From Flavobacteriales bacterium (GTDB lineage: Bacteria > Bacteroidota > Bacteroidia > Flavobacteriales_E > Vicingaceae), in NCBI GenBank assembly GCA_020435335.1, contig JAGQZT010000016.1, positions 1-48,560 on the forward strand: a stretch of DNA of 48,560 nt. The letters are read 5' to 3'. The first letter of the stretch is position 1; the number at the start of each line of letters is the position of its first letter. The notes beneath the pieces were generated by a model that was not told where the DNA came from, ran no database searches, and saw only the letters and a program-made list of their open reading frames with translations. Positions 23,232 to 31,550 of the stretch are shown in pieces. The position numbers were made by a program, and so were the translations under genes.

Positions 23232-24047
23232 GGCTTCCAGTTCTTCTTTTTTATCCAAATAACCGAGGTTGTCGTAAGAATAAATCAGGTGCTGCAGCAG
23301 CCTCTTGATCACCGTCAGGTTATCGCAGGGGCGGTAATAGGAGTCTTTAGGTTTCTTGTCCAGTTGTTTCAGAAACCGATCGATATCATGTTTACCGAAA
23401 ACACTACCCTTGTTAAAAACATTCAGGTAAAACAAAGCATCTTCACCGTTTTCAGAGTAGGCCAGGATGAAATGAGCCGGTATATCCACACCGTAAATCG
23501 GGATGTCAAGCATCTGGCATATGGCCAGATAAATAATGCCTAAAGAGATTGGATTTCCCTTCTTGGTCTCCACCACATTGTTGAGGTAGGAGTTTTGTGG
23601 AGAGTTGATGTTCTTGGTGTTGCCGTAAAGTCCGTGGATGTCAAACAGAATCCGGTTGAGCACCTTTACTTTTTCCAACGCGGTCAGGTTATCGTTCAAC
23701 TCCAGCCAAACATCCTGTTTCAGTTGCTGCACATAGGCTTTGATCTTTTGATAGTCGATATCCGGATATTGATATTTGGCAATAATGAGAGCGCCCTCAA
23801 TCAGGTTGTGATCCGGAGTGGCTTTCCAGTCGGATAATTCCTTTTGGATGGAAGAAAACTGCAATTGATGGATGATGTTTTCGATCCGGCTTTGCAGCAA
23901 ATGATCAAAAGAGTTCTCCCACGCATGTTCAAGGTGGGGGATGACCTGATCGCCGTAAGCGATCAATTTAGACCTGATCTCATCATAGATGTGAGCGTCC
24001 GGGTCGTCAAGCAGACTGATTAATGCATTTAATTCAGATTCCGACAT
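23214..24047 (-). CDS. SirB1-like transglutaminase-fold protein
   Basis: A 277-residue soluble protein of the SirB1 / Transglut_core2 family. The core has LNRILFDIHGLYGNTKNI, SYLNNVVETKKGNPISLGII and DIPAHFILAY. The nucleophile Cys expected in active transglutaminases is replaced in the GNPISLG segment, so it is likely non-catalytic, as usual for SirB1. The N-terminal ~90 residues are a helical extension starting with LNALISLLDDPDAHIYDEIR, which resembles a HEAT-like repeat. It overlaps aroK by 18 bp at the 3' end. Function is unknown. Confidence 0.85.
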   Translation of the reverse strand: MSESELNALISLLDDPDAHIYDEIRSKLIAYGDQVIPHLEHAWENSFDHLLQSRIENIIHQLQFSSIQKELSDWKATPDHNLIEGALIIAKYQYPDIDYQKIKAYVQQLKQDVWLELNDNLTALEKVKVLNRILFDIHGLYGNTKNINSPQNSYLNNVVETKKGNPISLGIIYLAICQMLDIPIYGVDIPAHFILAYSENGEDALFYLNVFNKGSVFGKHDIDRFLKQLDKKPKDSYYRPCDNLTVIKRLLQHLIYSYDNLGYLDKKEELEALYKLL

Positions 24048-24101
24048 ATATCAAATATACGTCAAGGAGTATTTAAAGGTTCTGATTGACAAGGGGATTT
24101 A

Positions 24102-24980
24102 TTAACCTCGTTCTGTTAGCTTTGCCAGTACCAATTCGATCAGTTTTTTGACGGAAGCCTTATAATCTTTACTGAATTCGTTGGTAAACCGGTTGGCGAC
24201 AATAGCACAAACCGTACAGGTTTCATGTCCGAGAGCCCTTCCTAAACCGTAGAGTGCGGAAGTCTCCATTTCGAAGTTGACCACCTTCAAATGCTGGTAG
24301 CGGAAACCGTTTAATTTTTCATTGAGCTGGGGTTCCTGAAGTGCCAATCGCAGTACGCGACCTTGCGGACCGTAAAAACCGGGAGCCGTAGCCGTGATGC
24401 CGCTGTGGCATGAATCCTTGAAGAAGTTGAATAAATCGGAAGAGCCTTTAATGAAATAAGGTTGTGCAAATGCTTTCAGGTATCCGGTCTGACGATAGAA
24501 CTCATTGAGTAGTTCCATTTCAAGATCAGTTTGATCGTAAGCGTAGTAATTCATAAGCCCGTCTAACCCAAGACCGTATTCCGACACCACGTAAGAATCT
24601 ACCGGAATGTCGGCCTGCAGCGAGCCCGATGTGCCGATCCGGATGATGTTGAGCGACTGATGTTCCTGCTTTACCGTCCGGTTGGCCAGGTCAATGTTCA
24701 CCAGGGCATCGAGTTCGTTCATTACAATATCGATGTTGTCGGTTCCCATGCCGGTCGACATCACGGTCAGGCGTTTTCCGTTCAGGGTGCCGGTGTGTGT
24801 TACGATCTCCCGGTTGGAAACCTGATGTTCGATCGTATCGAAATAGGCGGAAATCGTCGATACTCTTCCGGGATCACCTACCACAATAATATCCCTGGCC
24901 AGTTGCTCAGGATGTAATTTGAGGTGGTAAACACTGTTGTCATCATTCAATACCAGTTCCGAAGGAAGAATCTTAGTCAT
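24102..24980 (-). CDS. Nucleoside phosphorylase (uridine phosphorylase-like)
   Basis: A 292-residue cytosolic enzyme of the PNP/UDP family, which splits nucleosides with phosphate into base and ribose-1-phosphate. It shows the phosphate-binding IIVVGDPGRV (residues 31-40) with Arg39, STGMGTDNIDIVMNEL, the IRIGTSGSLQADIPV loop with the phosphate-contacting GTSG, and VVNFEMETSALYGLG, where Met-Glu binds ribose. Length is slightly above the typical 250-260 because of insertions after residue 150. Uridine is the likeliest substrate, but purine nucleosides cannot be excluded. It is transcribed alone. Confidence 0.88.
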   Translation of the reverse strand: MTKILPSELVLNDDNSVYHLKLHPEQLARDIIVVGDPGRVSTISAYFDTIEHQVSNREIVTHTGTLNGKRLTVMSTGMGTDNIDIVMNELDALVNIDLANRTVKQEHQSLNIIRIGTSGSLQADIPVDSYVVSEYGLGLDGLMNYYAYDQTDLEMELLNEFYRQTGYLKAFAQPYFIKGSSDLFNFFKDSCHSGITATAPGFYGPQGRVLRLALQEPQLNEKLNGFRYQHLKVVNFEMETSALYGLGRALGHETCTVCAIVANRFTNEFSKDYKASVKKLIELVLAKLTERG

Positions 24981-25104
24981 AACGTATTCTTAGATTAAGC
25001 CAAATTAAGAGTTAAAATAACGAAGAATTAAATTAAGCTACCCAATAACCGTTGAAAATTTAATAATTTGATTATATTCACATCACAAAATCAAAGCGAA
25101 ACGT

Positions 25105-26391
25105 ATGAAAAAAATCACCTTCATCTTGGCATCGTTCTTACCGGTGCTGAGCTTCGCGGGAGGCTTCCAGCTTAACCTTCAGGGGTTGAAAGCAGTAGCC
25201 ATGGGCGGGGCATTTGCAGGAGCTTGTTCCGATGCATCTTCTGTTTTTTTTAATCCCGGCGGGATGTCCAATTTAAGCGGGCACAACTTCACTGTAGGGT
25301 TCAACCTGGTCGACCCGCATGTGTCGTTGCAAACAGCCTCAACGGCCAACATCGATCAAACCAGTCCGAAAGCCACACCGATTCATCTGTATTACGTAGG
25401 ACAGGTAACGGATAAACTGAATTTCGGGTTTTTAGTGAATAATCAATTCGGATCATCATCCTCTTTTGAAGACGATTGGCAGGGGAGGTACATCATTCAA
25501 AATATTTCATTGAAAACCTTCATGTTCCAGCCAACCGTTTCATATAAGATCCATGATTTGGTGAGTGTTGGGGGAGGATTCGTATATACCAAAGGAAGCT
25601 TCTCTACCGAAAAAGCGATTCCGGTCGCTTCTGCCAGCACAACGGAAGGGAAAGCCCACCTGGAAGGAAGTGGAGACGGTGTCGGTTACAACATCGGAAT
25701 CTACTCGCAATTCCTTACACTTGGTGATGAAACCAAACAAACCAAATTCGCCATCGGACTCGATTACCGTTCCAAACTGGCAGTAGATCTGGGTAACGGA
25801 ACAGCCGAGTTTACCGATATCCCGAATTCCTTGCGGGATAAATTTCCGGAAAAGACAACCTTTACGTCAAAAATTACCTTGCCTTCCGTGTTTACGGTTG
25901 GGATCAGCGCGAAGCACATCATCACCGACAAATGGTCGCTGGAGTTGGTGTACGATCTGAACATGACCGGGTGGTCATCGTATGATACCCTGGCCTTTAA
26001 CTTCGATAACAATGAAACACCTGATTCCAAAGTCACCAAAGATTGGGAAAATGTAATGACTCACCGCTTAGGGGCCGATTTTACCTACAAAAACAAGTAT
26101 AGCGTGAGAGCGGGCTTATACATCGATAACACACCGATGAAAGACGGTTTTGTGAGTCCTGAATTACCCGGAATGACACAAACGGCGTACACAGCCGGCT
26201 TAGGGTACAAGGTAAACGAAGCCATTTCGGTAGATTTCTCGTACATCCGTCAAAATGCCGATCGTGAAGCATCACTGGATGATGCGAACTGGAGTGCCAA
26301 ATACAAACGCATTGTGAATGTGTACGGATTGGCTCTGAACATCAAGTTCGGAGATAAACCCGCAAAAGAAGGCCAGCCTTCAATAGAATAA
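25105..26391 (+). CDS. FadL/OmpP1/TodX-type outer-membrane transport protein
   Basis: A 428-residue outer-membrane porin of the FadL family, which passes long-chain fatty acids or other hydrophobic molecules. After the signal peptide (KKITFILASFLPVLSFAG) the N-terminus has GGFQLNLQGLKAVAMGGAFA, the plug-forming start typical of OmpP1, and SSVFFNPGGMS, a strong family mark. Fourteen amphipathic strands are expected. An SGNH lipoprotein gene lies 22 bp downstream and a hydrolase of that class often works on lipid esters, so the pair may import and cleave lipids; this is inference. Confidence 0.92.
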   Translation: MKKITFILASFLPVLSFAGGFQLNLQGLKAVAMGGAFAGACSDASSVFFNPGGMSNLSGHNFTVGFNLVDPHVSLQTASTANIDQTSPKATPIHLYYVGQVTDKLNFGFLVNNQFGSSSSFEDDWQGRYIIQNISLKTFMFQPTVSYKIHDLVSVGGGFVYTKGSFSTEKAIPVASASTTEGKAHLEGSGDGVGYNIGIYSQFLTLGDETKQTKFAIGLDYRSKLAVDLGNGTAEFTDIPNSLRDKFPEKTTFTSKITLPSVFTVGISAKHIITDKWSLELVYDLNMTGWSSYDTLAFNFDNNETPDSKVTKDWENVMTHRLGADFTYKNKYSVRAGLYIDNTPMKDGFVSPELPGMTQTAYTAGLGYKVNEAISVDFSYIRQNADREASLDDANWSAKYKRIVNVYGLALNIKFGDKPAKEGQPSIE

Positions 26392-26413
26392 CGAATACCA
26401 AAAGATGACAACG

Positions 26414-27715
26414 ATGAAAAAATTACAACATATCAGTTTAGGGGTAGCTGTGTTAGCATTGGCTGCCTGTACGAAGACTCAATTTGATGAATTTGAACTG
26501 AATTCAGGAAGTGCCGATTTCTCAAACTACGTGTCAGTAGGAAATTCACTGACTCAAGGGTTTCAGGATAATGGAGTTCACAATGAAAGGGGGCAGCAGG
26601 ATAATTCGTTCCCGGCCATTTTATCGCAACAGATGCAGCTGGTGAATCCTTCCGCCAAGTTCAAGCAACCTACGGTTTCGGGTAACGGATCCGGCTATAT
26701 TCACCTGGAGTGGATCAATGAAGAGATCGAATTGGTTGATGTACCTGCCGCAGGCTCCTGGGGAGCCACGGGCGATGCTTCGTGGGATGTGAATACGAAA
26801 TACAACAATCTCGGGGTTTCCGGAATCCGTTTAACGGACTGTGTGCCTACTAATGGCGATCTGCTTTCACCAACCATCAACCAGTTTATTACATCCAACA
26901 ATCCGATGGGTGGTTTTCTGGATTGGGGATCTTTATTCTCGCCTGTTTCTTACCTGGATCACATCAAAGCAAGTAGTGCCACCTTCTTTACCTGCTGGTT
27001 GGGGAACAACGATGTGCTGGGCTGGGCCACTTCAGGAGGAGATGACGGAGCCATTACCATTCCGCTGATCGGGAGCATCAATCTCTCCGAGATGACGGCG
27101 GTAGATGTGTTCAGCTACAAATACGACTCTGTATTAACGGCTTTCGACCGGATGGGGGCAAAAGGTGTTTGTGCTACCATTCCGGATGTAACGTCTATTC
27201 CTTTCTTTACGACCGTTACATTGGATCGTGTCGGAGATGATGTCTGGATCGAAGAAGGACCGTATTCTTCCACTCCGGGAAATGTAAGATTAGCTACCAA
27301 GGATGACCTCTTAACACTATATGCGTCTCAGGATCTGGGTGATGGGATCGGATTTACACAAGCTAACCCGATTCCTCATGAAGATGTACTTGACCGTGAT
27401 GAAGTGGTGGTGAGTCAAACCCGGACCAAAGAATTGAATGGTGAGATCAAAGCCATGGCGGCCAAACACGGTTTTCCGGTGGCCGATATGTATGAATACA
27501 TGAAAGAGCTTGAGTCAGGAATCACACTCGACGGGGTGGATTACGATGCTAAGTATATCGAAGGCGGAGCCTTCTCCCTGGATGGCATTCATCCGAACAA
27601 CAGGGGGTATGCACTCGTGGCCAATAAATTCATTGAAGTGATCAACCAGGCTTACGGATCGAATATCCCGCCGGTGATCGTTGCGAATTATTCGGGAATC
27701 TATTTTCCGAACTAA
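26414..27715 (+). CDS. SGNH/GDSL-family hydrolase lipoprotein
   Basis: A 433-residue lipoprotein: the signal peptide ends in the lipobox LALAAC. The SGNH blocks are visible: block I VSVGNSLTQGF (nucleophile Ser), block II GVSGIRL, block III FFTCWLGNNDVLG (oxyanion Asn) and block V DGIHPNNRGYALVA with the catalytic Asp-x-x-His. It should hydrolyse esters on the periplasmic or outer side. The ATG at 26414 was chosen because it gives the tightest lipoprotein signal; an ATG three codons earlier is possible. It forms an operon with the FadL-type gene and is closed by a strong terminator. Confidence 0.9.
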   Translation: MKKLQHISLGVAVLALAACTKTQFDEFELNSGSADFSNYVSVGNSLTQGFQDNGVHNERGQQDNSFPAILSQQMQLVNPSAKFKQPTVSGNGSGYIHLEWINEEIELVDVPAAGSWGATGDASWDVNTKYNNLGVSGIRLTDCVPTNGDLLSPTINQFITSNNPMGGFLDWGSLFSPVSYLDHIKASSATFFTCWLGNNDVLGWATSGGDDGAITIPLIGSINLSEMTAVDVFSYKYDSVLTAFDRMGAKGVCATIPDVTSIPFFTTVTLDRVGDDVWIEEGPYSSTPGNVRLATKDDLLTLYASQDLGDGIGFTQANPIPHEDVLDRDEVVVSQTRTKELNGEIKAMAAKHGFPVADMYEYMKELESGITLDGVDYDAKYIEGGAFSLDGIHPNNRGYALVANKFIEVINQAYGSNIPPVIVANYSGIYFPN

Positions 27716-27728
27716 CTAAGCCAAACCG

Positions 27729-27758
27729 ACGCCCCGATCAACATCGGGGCGTTTTTTT
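27729..27758 (+). terminator. Rho-independent terminator after the SGNH gene
   Basis: Perfect 10-bp stem ACGCCCCGAT / ATCGGGGCGT with a CAAC loop and T7. It lies directly before the promoter box of the next gene. Confidence 0.93.
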
Positions 27759-27762
27759 GTCG

Positions 27763-27770
27763 TAACTTTG
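27763..27770 (+). promoter_or_regulatory. -7 promoter box of the Smr-domain gene
   Basis: TAACTTTG matches TAnnTTTG and ends only four bases before the ATG at 27775. Transcription would start at about the start codon. A -33 TTG is not clear because the region is occupied by the terminator hairpin. Confidence 0.5.
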
Positions 27771-27774
27771 CAGC

Positions 27775-28332
27775 ATGGAATTTGCAGTCGGCGATAAGGT
27801 TAAATTTGTCAACGAATCCCTCGAAGGGGAAGTTGTTGCCGTAAACGGAAAACAGGTCCGGGTAGCCTGTTCCGACGGTTTCGATCATGATGTGGCCGTT
27901 TCCGAACTCATCCTGATCCGGGAGAACGATCAGTTCCATTTTTCGCCGGATCACGACCGGATCAAAGACAAGGTCAAACACGTGAAGATCAATCAGCCGT
28001 TAACCAATAATTTTTTATCCCGCTACACGGCGACTACCAAATACCAGTTCGATCGGGTGGTGGAGATTGATCTGCATCTGGAAGAACTGGTAGAATTTCC
28101 AGGCCGGCTCGACGACTGGCAGAAGTTGCACACGCAGTTGCAGCATGTTAAGAAATGCCTGAGTGCCGCCATGGATGCCCGGATCAAACGCATGGTCTTT
28201 ATTCATGGAAAAGGAACCGGCGTATTGAAGGCCGAACTCCTTCATCTGCTGGGCGACTACGACAACCTGATCGTAAAGGAAGCCGACTTCAGAGCGTATG
28301 GTGGTGGTGCGACCGAAGTGTATTTCAAATAA
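27775..28332 (+). CDS. Smr-domain protein
   Basis: A 185-residue protein of the Bacteroidota DUF2027/Smr class. Residues 1-50 form a small beta domain with a KOW/SH3-like look (VGDKVKFVNESLEGEVVAVN). Residues ~95-185 are an Smr (small MutS-related) domain: VVEIDLHLEELV, RMVFIHGKGTGVLKAELL with HGKGTG at 144-149, and the terminal YGGGATEVYF. Smr domains are known to nick nucleic acid, notably RNA at stalled ribosomes. It is placed between a strong terminator and the RNase P RNA gene. The ATG is the only plausible start. Confidence 0.9.
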   Translation: MEFAVGDKVKFVNESLEGEVVAVNGKQVRVACSDGFDHDVAVSELILIRENDQFHFSPDHDRIKDKVKHVKINQPLTNNFLSRYTATTKYQFDRVVEIDLHLEELVEFPGRLDDWQKLHTQLQHVKKCLSAAMDARIKRMVFIHGKGTGVLKAELLHLLGDYDNLIVKEADFRAYGGGATEVYFK

Positions 28333-28338
28333 TTCAAC

Positions 28339-28346
28339 TACTTTTG
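28339..28346 (+). promoter_or_regulatory. -7 promoter box of RNase P RNA
   Basis: TACTTTTG matches TAnnTTTG and ends four bases before the first paired base of the RNA (28351), exactly where a -7 box should stand. Confidence 0.7.
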
Positions 28347-28350
28347 CAAC

Positions 28351-28700
28351 GCAAATCGTTCTATCGCTCCCGAGCAATCGGGTGAGGAAAGTCCGGGCAG
28401 CGCAGAGAATCCGGCCAGGTGAAAGCCTGGGGGCTCCGAAAGGAATTTCGGGGCAACAGCAAGTGCTACAGAAAATATACCGCCCTGAGCTTGCTTGGGG
28501 TAAGGGTGAAAAGGTGAGGTAAGAGCTCACCAGTTGCAGCAGCAATGTTGTAAGCTAGTAAACCTCCGGAGCTGTAAGATCAAATATACCAGGGCTTAAG
28601 GGCTTCTCGTCCGACCTGGAGGGTAGATTGCTAGTGCTTCGGGGTAACCTGAAGTCCAGATAAATGATAGAACTCGACAGAACCTGGCTTACAGATTTGC
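28351..28700 (+). ncRNA. rnpB: RNase P RNA (type A)
   Basis: The catalytic RNA of RNase P, which removes 5' leaders from tRNA precursors. It contains the conserved GAGGAAAGTCCGGGC block (28382-28396), the GGGGCAACAGCAAGTGCTACAG region split over P7-P11, and the 3' core CAGAACCTGGCTTACAG. The ends pair: GCAAATC at 28351 with GATTTGC at 28694-28700 forms helix P1. Its promoter and terminator fit these ends. Ends are given to within a few bases. Confidence 0.95.
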
Positions 28701-28711
28701 ATTTTTTGAAG

Positions 28712-28742
28712 ATCCCGTTCCTTAACCAGGACGGGATTTTTT
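28712..28742 (+). terminator. Rho-independent terminator of rnpB
   Basis: Stem ATCCCGTTC / GGACGGGAT (one G-T pair), 8-base loop and T6. The T-run reads TTA at 28741..28743, which is also the stop codon of the convergent 78-residue gene. Confidence 0.9.
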
Positions 28743-28977
28743 ATTCGACCACTTCAGCCCGTCTGGGTAACAAAGCATCCCGAACGGCAAACACAATAGC
28801 CTCCTTCACGGTCATGTAGGCGATGTAGTGCTGTTCACCGATCTGCTCGCTGCCGATAGCCAGTGCGCCGGTCTTTTCGCGGGCATCGAACTCCCTCAAA
28901 TGAATGGCGTGGTGCTCTGCCGTCTTTTCGGCATCGGCTCCATGAAAGTCCCAAATTAATTTGATATTCCGATTCAT
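28741..28977 (-). CDS. Conserved 78-residue protein next to rnpB
   Basis: A small soluble protein, MNRNIKLIWDFHGADAEK at the start and PRRAEVVE at the end. It contains three His in HHAIHLREF and a mixed alpha/beta pattern (IGEQHYIAYMTVKEAIVFAVRDAL). Similar short proteins occur in Bacteroidota, but I can name no function. The stop codon lies in the T-run of the rnpB terminator. The His cluster may be a metal or nucleotide site; that is speculation. Confidence 0.7.
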   Translation of the reverse strand: MNRNIKLIWDFHGADAEKTAEHHAIHLREFDAREKTGALAIGSEQIGEQHYIAYMTVKEAIVFAVRDALLPRRAEVVE

Positions 28978-28998
28978 AGGATAAAATTACACGTTATA

Positions 28999-29040
28999 AA
29001 TTCCAAACTACAAACTACAAATTTCAAATGACAAACTAAC
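28999..29040. repeat. A/C-rich degenerate repeat (CAAA motif)
   Basis: Intergenic stretch with repeated CAAACTA, CAAATTT and CAAATGA units between two leftward genes. It is similar in composition, but inverted, to the TTTG-rich repeats at 30332..30420 on the far side of the aminotransferase gene. The following bases (29041..29072) contain related AACTGAACAACTGGACAACT units. Confidence 0.6.
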
Positions 29041-29072
29041 TAAATAAATAACTGAACAACTGGACAACTTCT

Positions 29073-30254
29073 TTATGTCAAACAATCGATTATGATTTTG
29101 CCGGCTTCTTTCAACTCGTTTTCCGTAATCGAAAGGGGGGGGGATAAACGGAATGCGGTTGGGGTAGAGAGAAACCAGAATCCGATGAGCCCTTGTTTCA
29201 AACATTTCTCTACAACAGCCTGAACCCGTTCTACACTGCCTAATTCAATGGCAAAGAATAAACCGGCCCGCCTGATTTCCAGAACACCCGGTGCATCGGT
29301 TAACAGATTCTCCAGCAATTGCCCTTTGCTTTCAGCCTGGGAAATCCAGTCTTCTTCTTTCAATACATCGATGCAGGCATTGGCCGCGGCACAGATCACC
29401 GGATGCCCCCCAAATGTAGTGATGTGTCCCAATACTGGATTATGAGTTAGGGTATTCATGATTTTGTAGGAAGAAATGAATGCGCCGATGGGCATGCCGC
29501 CACCGAGGGCTTTTCCTAATGTTAAAATGTCTGGAATTACTCCGTAATGCTCAAAAGCAAAGAACTTACCGGTTCTGCCCATACCGACCTGTACTTCATC
29601 AAAGATCAGTAAAGCACCCGTTTCATCACATTTACGGCGTACGGCTTCAATAAATTCCTGCGTGGGTTTGATCAGCCCGGCATCTCCCTGGATGGTTTCC
29701 AGAATCACGCCGGCCGTTTGCTCAGTGATCACATCCAAAGAATCGATGTTGTTGAATTCGATGAACTGTATCTTCGGTAAGAGTGGTTTAAAACCGGATT
29801 GCTTTGTTTCATTTCCGGTAACACTCAGCGATCCGTGCGTGCTCCCATGATACGATTGCCGGCACGACACGATTTCTTGTCGACCGGTATACCGTTTCGC
29901 CAGTTTTACGGCAGCCTCGTTGGCTTCAGTGCCGGAATTAACAATGTAGGAGCAATGTAAATTATCGGGCAGGACGGAGGCCAGATTCCTAGCCAGGGCC
30001 AGCTGACTGTCCTGGATGTATTCGCCGTACACCATTACATGCAGGTGTTTGTCTACCTGTTGTTTGATGGCTTCTACCACTTTGGGGTGATTGTGCCCGA
30101 TGTTGTTGACGGCCACGCCGGCGATCATGTCCATGTAGCGTTTGCCCGACTTATCCCAGATATAAAGACCCTCAGCACGATCCACGTCGATCAGGTAGGG
30201 GTAAGGACTGGTTTGTCCCTGCAGGGTTAAGAATTGTTCTTTACGGTCAGACAT
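29073..30254 (-). CDS. Class III PLP aminotransferase
   Basis: A 393-residue cytosolic enzyme of the acetylornithine/ornithine/4-aminobutyrate type. Known residues are present: NSGTEANEAAVKLAKR (phosphate site), the Asp219-Glu-Val-Gln pair in LIFDEVQVGMGRTG, and the PLP Lys248 in LTLGKALGGGMPIG. The substrate is not fixed by sequence; an amino donor such as ornithine or beta-alanine is likely. No arginine-biosynthesis gene is adjacent. Near residue 371 the gene runs through a C9 homopolymer, where a slip would change the last ~20 residues. AT-rich repeats lie on both sides. Confidence 0.9.
   Translation of the reverse strand: MSDRKEQFLTLQGQTSPYPYLIDVDRAEGLYIWDKSGKRYMDMIAGVAVNNIGHNHPKVVEAIKQQVDKHLHVMVYGEYIQDSQLALARNLASVLPDNLHCSYIVNSGTEANEAAVKLAKRYTGRQEIVSCRQSYHGSTHGSLSVTGNETKQSGFKPLLPKIQFIEFNNIDSLDVITEQTAGVILETIQGDAGLIKPTQEFIEAVRRKCDETGALLIFDEVQVGMGRTGKFFAFEHYGVIPDILTLGKALGGGMPIGAFISSYKIMNTLTHNPVLGHITTFGGHPVICAAANACIDVLKEEDWISQAESKGQLLENLLTDAPGVLEIRRAGLFFAIELGSVERVQAVVEKCLKQGLIGFWFLSTPTAFRLSPPLSITENELKEAGKIIIDCLT
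29135..29143. repeat. C9/G9 homopolymer inside the aminotransferase gene
   Basis: Nine consecutive G on the + strand are read on the minus strand as TCC-CCC-CCC-C (Ser-Pro-Pro). The run lies 70 bases before the stop codon. Tracts of this length are prone to slipped-strand changes. Confidence 0.9.
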
Positions 30255-30331
30255 GGTTTAATTTTTAAATAACAAAAACACAAGCTCCAAAATGCAAACT
30301 AAGCTTAAAGAATGGTGTTGTATCGTAATAA

Positions 30332-30394
30332 AATTTGAGATTTGGATATTGCCATTTGTTATTTGAGGTTTGCGATTTGGAATTTGAATATTGC
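30332..30394. repeat. Three 21-bp imperfect tandem repeats
   Basis: Units at 30332..30352, 30353..30373 and 30374..30394 share the pattern ATTTG-x2-ATTTG-x4-TTGC (approximate). A partial fourth unit follows. They fill the gap between the aminotransferase start and the end of the ABM-like gene. No gene is supported in 30255..30411. Confidence 0.8.
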
Positions 30395-30411
30395 TATTTT
30401 GGATTTGTAGT

Positions 30412-30702
30412 TTATAAATTTTCAATACGGTCAACACTCCAGGCTTCCGGTTTGGCACTGAAAAGGGGTTTGGTTTTGCTCCAGACGCTTTGGAATAAAT
30501 CGGAATGACGATATGCTTCAAGGTGTGCCTCCGATTCCCAAATGCTGTAGGTAAAGTAGATGTTAGGCTGATTCTTATCGTTAAGTAATGCCAGATGTTG
30601 AACCCCGTCAAAGTTTCGGATCAGTTGCTTATTCTGCTCAAAGTTGGCGAGAAACTCCTCCACCTTATCGGGTTGAAATGTCATTTTAACGATCCTAATC
30701 AT
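30412..30702 (-). CDS. ABM-fold (dimeric alpha-beta barrel) protein
   Basis: A 96-residue protein resembling the antibiotic biosynthesis monooxygenase fold: MIRIVKMTFQPDKVEEFLANF (strand and helix), GVQHLALLNDKNQPNIYFTY, SIWESEAHLEAYRHSDLFQS, and a final strand near EAWSVDRIENL. Members are often heme- or quinone-related monooxygenases, or small detoxification proteins; no substrate can be assigned. The start at 30702 overlaps the end of the SAM hydrolase gene by 8 bp, so the two are coupled. Confidence 0.8.
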   Translation of the reverse strand: MIRIVKMTFQPDKVEEFLANFEQNKQLIRNFDGVQHLALLNDKNQPNIYFTYSIWESEAHLEAYRHSDLFQSVWSKTKPLFSAKPEAWSVDRIENL

Positions 30703-31477
30703 AGAACTCAATACGGATGATGTCTCCGATCTTTATGTTGAACAATTCTTTAGCACTTCCTTTGTTAATCGCTATTTCAATGTTTCCGGTAGAGCTGAAT
30801 AAAGCCAGTTTTTCTCCTTCAACAACACTGTTGTAGGATTTACTGATCTCATCGATGTCGTATTCTCCTCCACGGAAAAACAATTTGAACGGACGATTCT
30901 TACCAAACTCCTTGAACATGCGAATGGTAATGTTGGTCACTACGTTGCCGTAATGATCGATGTAGATGACCATCCCCTTGATCAGGTTGTTTTCCGAAAC
31001 GGCTCTGAAAACGGCTTTCTCCGATAGTTTCGGATAAGGCTTGCCGATGATCTCCATGGTTCCGCCCCGGGCAATGTGGCAGGCAGCCTTCACAAAAACA
31101 TCTTTTGTGGGAAAAGTAATGTTGTCGGTATCCTGAGAAATGGTCAGTTCTACGGCTTTTTCCGGAGGGGTATCCGTAATCAGCGAAAAAATCCCGTTAT
31201 CGGCTCCGATAAAATAGTGTCCGTTGGCATACACGACAACGTGCGGATGCTCCAGATCAAAATCCGAATTAATGCCGATGATGTGTATGGTTCCCTCCGG
31301 GAAATCCAGGTAGGAATTCCGGATCACAAAAGCCGATTTTTGTAAATCAAACGGCGGGATCTCGTGAGAGATGTCTATGATGTTGGCATCCGGCAGCTCT
31401 TTCAGGATGGCACCTTTAACGGAAGCAACGTAATAGTCTTGTAGTCCAAGATCGCTCGTTAAAGTAATTATTGCCAT
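30695..31477 (-). CDS. SAM hydrolase / SAM hydroxide adenosyltransferase family protein
   Basis: A 260-residue protein of the DUF62 family, which splits S-adenosylmethionine into adenosine and methionine using water as nucleophile; fluorinase and chlorinase are relatives. The N-terminus IITLTSDLGLQDYYVASVKG carries the conserved Asp for ribose contact. VVVYANGHYFIGADNGIFSLI and IYIDHYGNVVTNI are also family segments. The halogenase-specific loop is not present in an obvious way, so hydrolysis is the likelier activity. It overlaps the ABM-like gene and is divergent from phoH. Confidence 0.92.
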   Translation of the reverse strand: MAIITLTSDLGLQDYYVASVKGAILKELPDANIIDISHEIPPFDLQKSAFVIRNSYLDFPEGTIHIIGINSDFDLEHPHVVVYANGHYFIGADNGIFSLITDTPPEKAVELTISQDTDNITFPTKDVFVKAACHIARGGTMEIIGKPYPKLSEKAVFRAVSENNLIKGMVIYIDHYGNVVTNITIRMFKEFGKNRPFKLFFRGGEYDIDEISKSYNSVVEGEKLALFSSTGNIEIAINKGSAKELFNIKIGDIIRIEFYD

Positions 31478-31550
31478 GTATCGGAAATGTTTATTAATTC
31501 AATCAATAATGCATCAAAATACCGATATTTACGTATTATTGAAAACGATT

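Noticed and set aside
30258-30411. A possible extension of the ABM-like protein or a new gene in the TTTG-rich spacer
   Set aside because: The translated sequence is only the low-complexity 21-bp repeat, and the ABM-like gene has a clear stop at 30412.
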